Source: Vibrio cyclitrophicus (GTDB lineage: Bacteria > Pseudomonadota > Gammaproteobacteria > Enterobacterales > Vibrionaceae). Taken from it: 64,000 nucleotides of DNA. Position 1 is the first letter of the stretch. Each line of letters opens with the position of its first letter. The stretch is from positions 186,001 to 250,000 of the forward strand of contig NZ_AP025481.1 in the NCBI RefSeq assembly GCF_024347435.1. The letters are read 5' to 3'. Positions 60,361 to 64,000 of the stretch are shown here, in pieces. The notes below the pieces were generated by a model, which worked only from the letters and a program-made list of their open reading frames with translations, was not told the DNA's origin and searched no databases. Position numbers and translations under genes: made by a program.

Positions 60361-61794
60361 ATGAAATTGAATCTTCCTTTAAAACATTCCCTTATTTCAC
60401 TTGCTCTAATTGGTTTGATCGGTTGCACGACAACCAGTCAGACTGACTATGTTTCGCTAGCTGAGCAAAGCACTAATCAGACACAACAAAGCTTACTCGC
60501 AGAGCTGATTCAACTGGCTTCTAGTGATCAAGCGTCTACTCAACAAGATCTAGACGCTAAGAACCTACAACTCACCGATTTAGTGAACGCACCGGAGCTC
60601 GATCTCTATATCGAACGCGCTCTGAAGAACAGCCCAAGCCTCCAACAAAACATCACAGCACTCAAAATAGCCTATGCGCAGCAAGGTGTAACTTCAGGTG
60701 ATCGCTTACCAACCGTCGATGCGAGCTTTTCTGGTCAAGCTGACGAGGGCACTAACGGTTCAAGCACCACTGAAACTTATACCACGGATGTCACCGTTGG
60801 TTGGGAGTTGGACCTATGGCAGAAATTAGCAGACACAAACAATGCAGCTTTAAAAGACATTGCGACGTCTCAGGCTAACCTTCAGGGCGCTCAAGATCTT
60901 TTGGTCGCGAGTGTGATGAGAGGTTGGCTTGATATCAGTTTGAAGCAACAGCTGGTCGATATTGAAACGCAGCGCTTGGTGATTCTAGAAAACAACGAAG
61001 AGCTAGTTTTAGAACGTTACCGCGCAGGGCTGGGTAGCCTTGAAGATTTAGATAACGCGAAAACGAGCAGCGCATCGACTCAGGCAACCTTGGCCGATTA
61101 CCAAGAGCAACTTGCACAAAGTCGACGTGGGTTGGTTTTGTTAACGGGGCTGTGGAGTGGGGGGTCTGATGAAGCGTCTCTCACTGATCTCGGTTCATTT
61201 CCAACCATAATTAATCCATTAGATAACATTCCGACGCAAGATCTGGCAGGTCGTCCCGATCTGCAAGCGGCTTTCTTTAATATCGAAGCGGAAACTCTGC
61301 GTGCTGATGCTGCATATAAAGCAATGCTGCCGTCTATTAGCTTATCTGCAAGCCTAACCGATATGGCGGAGTCACCGAGTGAAGCGTTGCTTACCGGGCC
61401 TTTGTGGAGTGCGCTTGGCCAAGTATCCGCACCATTGTTTCAAGGTGGAAAGCTCAAAGCCCAAGCTGAGATTGCAGACCTGACTACAGAAACAAGCTAC
61501 TGGGCTTACCAAGAAACACTGTTAAATGCGGTGAATGAAGTGGAAAACGCAATGGGGCAAGAATCTTCACTGACACTTCAACAGCAGCACCTAGCAAACG
61601 CATTAGTAAGCGCACAACGTAGCTTTGCCAGTTATGAAGAGAAATACCGTCAAGGTTTGGTCGATATTTTTGATCTACTTTCTGTTCAGCAACAAACCTA
61701 CGACCTTGAAGCACAGCTAGCACAAACCATTTATAACCGTCTCGTAAACCGAATTTATTTAGGCCTAGCTCTGGGCTTGGGAGTATCCTCATGA
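60361..61794 (+). CDS. RND efflux outer-membrane lipoprotein (NodT/OprM type)
   Basis: A 477-residue TolC-like outer-membrane factor with a lipoprotein signal (ISLALIGLIGC, lipid-anchored C22). The two structural repeats of the family are visible: AELIQLAS-to-DTNNAALKDIATSQANL and AAFFNIEAETLRADAAYKAMLPSISLSASL. Length is normal. It forms the exit duct of the tripartite pump with the two downstream proteins; the next gene overlaps by 4 bp (ATGA). A good ribosome site (CAGGAGACAAG) precedes the start. Confidence 0.92.
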   Translation: MKLNLPLKHSLISLALIGLIGCTTTSQTDYVSLAEQSTNQTQQSLLAELIQLASSDQASTQQDLDAKNLQLTDLVNAPELDLYIERALKNSPSLQQNITALKIAYAQQGVTSGDRLPTVDASFSGQADEGTNGSSTTETYTTDVTVGWELDLWQKLADTNNAALKDIATSQANLQGAQDLLVASVMRGWLDISLKQQLVDIETQRLVILENNEELVLERYRAGLGSLEDLDNAKTSSASTQATLADYQEQLAQSRRGLVLLTGLWSGGSDEASLTDLGSFPTIINPLDNIPTQDLAGRPDLQAAFFNIEAETLRADAAYKAMLPSISLSASLTDMAESPSEALLTGPLWSALGQVSAPLFQGGKLKAQAEIADLTTETSYWAYQETLLNAVNEVENAMGQESSLTLQQQHLANALVSAQRSFASYEEKYRQGLVDIFDLLSVQQQTYDLEAQLAQTIYNRLVNRIYLGLALGLGVSS

Positions 61795-63044
61795 AACTAA
61801 ATACCATCACTATTGCAATTACTCTAGTTGCTGGTTCAAGCATCTTTGCAGCCCTTGCTTACAATGGTTCTCAAGTGCAACCTTCGCCTCAGAATACGAA
61901 TGAACTGACAGTTTCAGATCCTCAAACTGAGTCTGTTACCACTAAGTCTATTGGAAGTAAGTCTATTGCAGTAAAGACTTTACCTGTTTCACAACAGCAA
62001 CAGGTGTCGGTTGTTGCTGCAACTTTAGGCGATTATTTAGCGGAAGTTGTGGGCTATGGAGAAGCGAAGTCACGTTATGAACTGATGTTCTCAACAGAGG
62101 TGAGTGGTCGAGTCGAGGCGATCAGTTCACAGTTTGAAACTGGACAAGTAATCGGCAAAGGTGAGGTGATCGCCAATATTGATTCGACTAGCTATCAGCA
62201 AGCTGTGACAGAAGCAAAAGCGAATGTTGCTCAAGCTCAACTGGATTTATTAGAAGAACAAAGGGAAGGTGAACAAGCCAAATCTGAATGGAAACGTTCT
62301 GGTTTATCTGGCGAGCCTGATTCACCTTTGGTATTGCGTGAACCGCAATTAGCACAAGTCACCGCAGCTCTAGAGAACGCCAAACTCGAGCTAGCTAAGG
62401 CTGAACAAGACCTCGAAAAAACAACTTTGGTTGTCCCTTTTGATTCGTTGGTCGTGAGCCGTGATGTTCAACCCGGAAGCTATGCACAAACGGGTACTCA
62501 GATCGCTACGCTCTATAGCATTGATGAGGTTGAGGTATCAGTGCCGCTTTCTGAAAGCCAATGGTTGAGCTTACCAAACAGCGATAATTCGCAACTGAAA
62601 CAGCAACCATGGCCAGTGACTCTGTCAAGTTCTGATGGCCAGTTCCAATGGCAAGGTTATGTCGAGCGAGTTGAGCAGCATTTACAGCAAGACACACGTC
62701 AACGTTCTTTGATCGTGAAAGTCGATAATCCTTTGGAACAACAGAAAGATCTTTACCCGGGCACATTTGTAAAAGCAACGATCTCTGGTAAACGACTCAC
62801 TCAATTGTGGCAGCTTCCCGCTTCCGCAATTTCTCAGCAGGGCGACTTGTGGTTTGTCGATGCAAATGGCCAGCTTTCGAAATCAAACGCGAATGTGGAG
62901 TTTGAAAAAGGTGGTTTGATTTATGTCGATCCAACTAAGTTGAATAACCCAAACGTATCAAATAGTGACAGTGTACAAGTGGTAAAACGTCCATTAAGTA
63001 GCTTCAAAGTAGGTATGATCGTTCTGGCTAAGGCGGAGGGTTAA
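61791..63044 (+). CDS. RND efflux periplasmic adaptor (membrane fusion protein)
   Basis: A 417-residue HlyD/AcrA-like adaptor. N-terminal signal/anchor (TITIAITLVAGSSIFAALA); a lipoyl half-motif VSGRVEAISSQFETGQVIGKGEVIANID near residues 103-130; a helical hairpin with SYQQAVTEAKANVAQAQLDLL, then LAKAEQDLEKT; the second lipoyl half in VVPFDSLVVSRDVQPGSYAQTG; and the beta-barrel domain after that. The central linker and hairpin are short, as in the YbgQ/RND subset paired with NodT-type factors. Overlaps the upstream gene by 4 bp; the pump gene follows 3 bp later. Confidence 0.93.
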   Translation: MKLNTITIAITLVAGSSIFAALAYNGSQVQPSPQNTNELTVSDPQTESVTTKSIGSKSIAVKTLPVSQQQQVSVVAATLGDYLAEVVGYGEAKSRYELMFSTEVSGRVEAISSQFETGQVIGKGEVIANIDSTSYQQAVTEAKANVAQAQLDLLEEQREGEQAKSEWKRSGLSGEPDSPLVLREPQLAQVTAALENAKLELAKAEQDLEKTTLVVPFDSLVVSRDVQPGSYAQTGTQIATLYSIDEVEVSVPLSESQWLSLPNSDNSQLKQQPWPVTLSSSDGQFQWQGYVERVEQHLQQDTRQRSLIVKVDNPLEQQKDLYPGTFVKATISGKRLTQLWQLPASAISQQGDLWFVDANGQLSKSNANVEFEKGGLIYVDPTKLNNPNVSNSDSVQVVKRPLSSFKVGMIVLAKAEG

Positions 63045-63047
63045 ATC

Positions 63048-64000
63048 ATGTCGAACGATAACCAAGCACGCGCTAACCAGACGTCGAGCAAGCCACATGC
63101 GGGTGCGATTGCCTGGTTTGCCAATAATTCTGTGGCGGCGAATTTACTGTTAATGGGTGTGATCATTACTGGTCTGCTATCGCTTAACACGTTGCGTAAA
63201 GAAGCGTTCCCAAGTCTTGAGCCTGATGTCGTGTCGGTATCGGTCACCTATGACAGTGGCGACCCTATTCAAGCGGAAGAAGGCCTTGCGATTAAGATTG
63301 AAGACGCGCTAGAAACCGTGCCGGGCATTAAACGTATAACGTCAACTTCTGACGCGAACGGTAGCTATGTTTCTATTGAAAAAAACAGCACTTATGATCT
63401 TGATACTTTGTTGACTGACGTGAAGACTAAGGTTGATGCGATTAACAACCTGCCTGCCGACGCTGATAACCCAGTGATTGATAAAGCTCGAATGCAAGAT
63501 CACGCCTTGTGGGTACAGATTTATGGTGATGCAGACAGAGCAACGCTGCAGAGTTTAGCTGAACAGTTGAAGTCAGACTTATTGAGCCAGTCTGCAATCA
63601 GTGATTTGGAAATCAAGGCTAAGGCTGACCCTATGATCTCGGTTGAGGTTGATGAAAACAAGCTTCAAGCTTATGGGTTAACACTGACCGACGTGTCAGA
63701 AGCAATCAATGCGGAATCTTCTGCAGCTATCTCGACCAGCCTTCGCAATGGTGAAAAAACCGTTCGTTTGAAGGTGTCTGAACAAGCGTATGAATTACAA
63801 GATTTTGATGCGATTCCTGTACTGACGACTACCGATGGCACTCAAATTACCTTGGGTGACATCGCCCATGTTGAAGACATGTTTGCTGATGATACTTTTG
63901 TGCTTTCTCGTTATAACCAACAGAATGCGATGGCTATTGAGATTGTGATGGATGAATACGGAGACGTAGTCAGCATTGTTGAACAGGCTCAACAAGTGGT
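63048..64000 (+). CDS. RND efflux inner-membrane pump (AcrB/HAE1 type), 5' part, runs off the window
   Basis: The frame opens at ATG 63048 with GGAGGG upstream and runs past the window end (318 codons seen). After a short N-terminal tail comes the first helix AIAWFANNSVAANLLLMG, then the porter segment RKEAFPSLEPDVVSVSVTYD and EEGLAIKIEDALETVPGIKRI, typical of RND pumps. The third gene of a coupled operon; substrates may be drugs, bile acids or host compounds but are not predictable. Confidence 0.93.
   Translation, partial: MSNDNQARANQTSSKPHAGAIAWFANNSVAANLLLMGVIITGLLSLNTLRKEAFPSLEPDVVSVSVTYDSGDPIQAEEGLAIKIEDALETVPGIKRITSTSDANGSYVSIEKNSTYDLDTLLTDVKTKVDAINNLPADADNPVIDKARMQDHALWVQIYGDADRATLQSLAEQLKSDLLSQSAISDLEIKAKADPMISVEVDENKLQAYGLTLTDVSEAINAESSAAISTSLRNGEKTVRLKVSEQAYELQDFDAIPVLTTTDGTQITLGDIAHVEDMFADDTFVLSRYNQQNAMAIEIVMDEYGDVVSIVEQAQQV

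Overview
The window reads as a chromosomal segment of a marine gammaproteobacterium of the genus Vibrio, most like the Splendidus clade. This rests on overall gene content (rrn operon with a distal tRNA-Ser, PpsR/PpsA, stand-alone GrxB, RimK, NupC-type transporter, many c-di-GMP enzymes), on the moderate GC content and on familiar protein sequences. The species is an inference, since no search was possible. Almost all of it looks like core or lineage-specific chromosome. The only clear mobile element is one IS50/Tn5-like insertion sequence.

Layout. 1-2817: the 3' part of a 23S rRNA gene, 5S rRNA, tRNA-Ser(UGA) and a terminator. 2995-8300: a decayed acetyltransferase remnant, an 8-bp microsatellite, a MATE exporter, and an AraC-type regulator divergent from a secreted beta-lactamase-fold hydrolase and an outer-membrane barrel. 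8383-12465: PEP synthase, its regulatory kinase/phosphatase and glutaredoxin 2. 12748-16356: a tiny GTG-start gene, a Gfo/Idh/MocA oxidoreductase, a GNAT protein, an L,D-transpeptidase and a TauE/SafE permease. 16500-21928: the complete glycerol-3-phosphate uptake operon ugpBAECQ, preceded by a candidate Pho box. 22216-29033: a prolyl-hydroxylase-like oxygenase, two metallo-beta-lactamase-fold proteins, the rimK/rimB pair and an SgrR-like regulator. 29230-33137: a MarR regulator with twin operators facing a DUF2798/DUF3861 pair, a hydratase, and an NhaC-superfamily transporter with MetJ boxes, so probably the methionine transporter MetT. 33194-34696: the IS, inserted in the loop of that transporter's terminator. 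34853-43772: a Bcr/CflA exporter, an RluA-type pseudouridine synthase, small enzymes, and a GntR-regulated ABC exporter. 44078-54092: a signalling block with a membrane-bound wHTH-CSS-EAL protein, a prepilin remnant, a PAS-GGDEF-EAL protein, an OmpR/histidine kinase pair and a tandem HD-GYP phosphodiesterase. 54240-56222: an ascorbate-type PTS (IIB, IIC, IIA). 57404-59676: a lipoprotein, then a nucleoside transporter behind a CRP site, a structured leader and a leader ORF. 59976-64000: a small membrane protein and a tripartite RND efflux operon that runs off the window.

The most unusual items are the one-polypeptide combination of DNA-binding head, periplasmic redox-type CSS domain and cytoplasmic EAL domain (44078-45820); the structured leader plus 39-codon ORF ahead of the nucleoside transporter; the IS that landed inside a terminator loop and brings its own terminator; and the MetJ boxes that give a substrate to an otherwise generic antiporter. 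I did not find a clearly new defence system or biosynthetic cluster.
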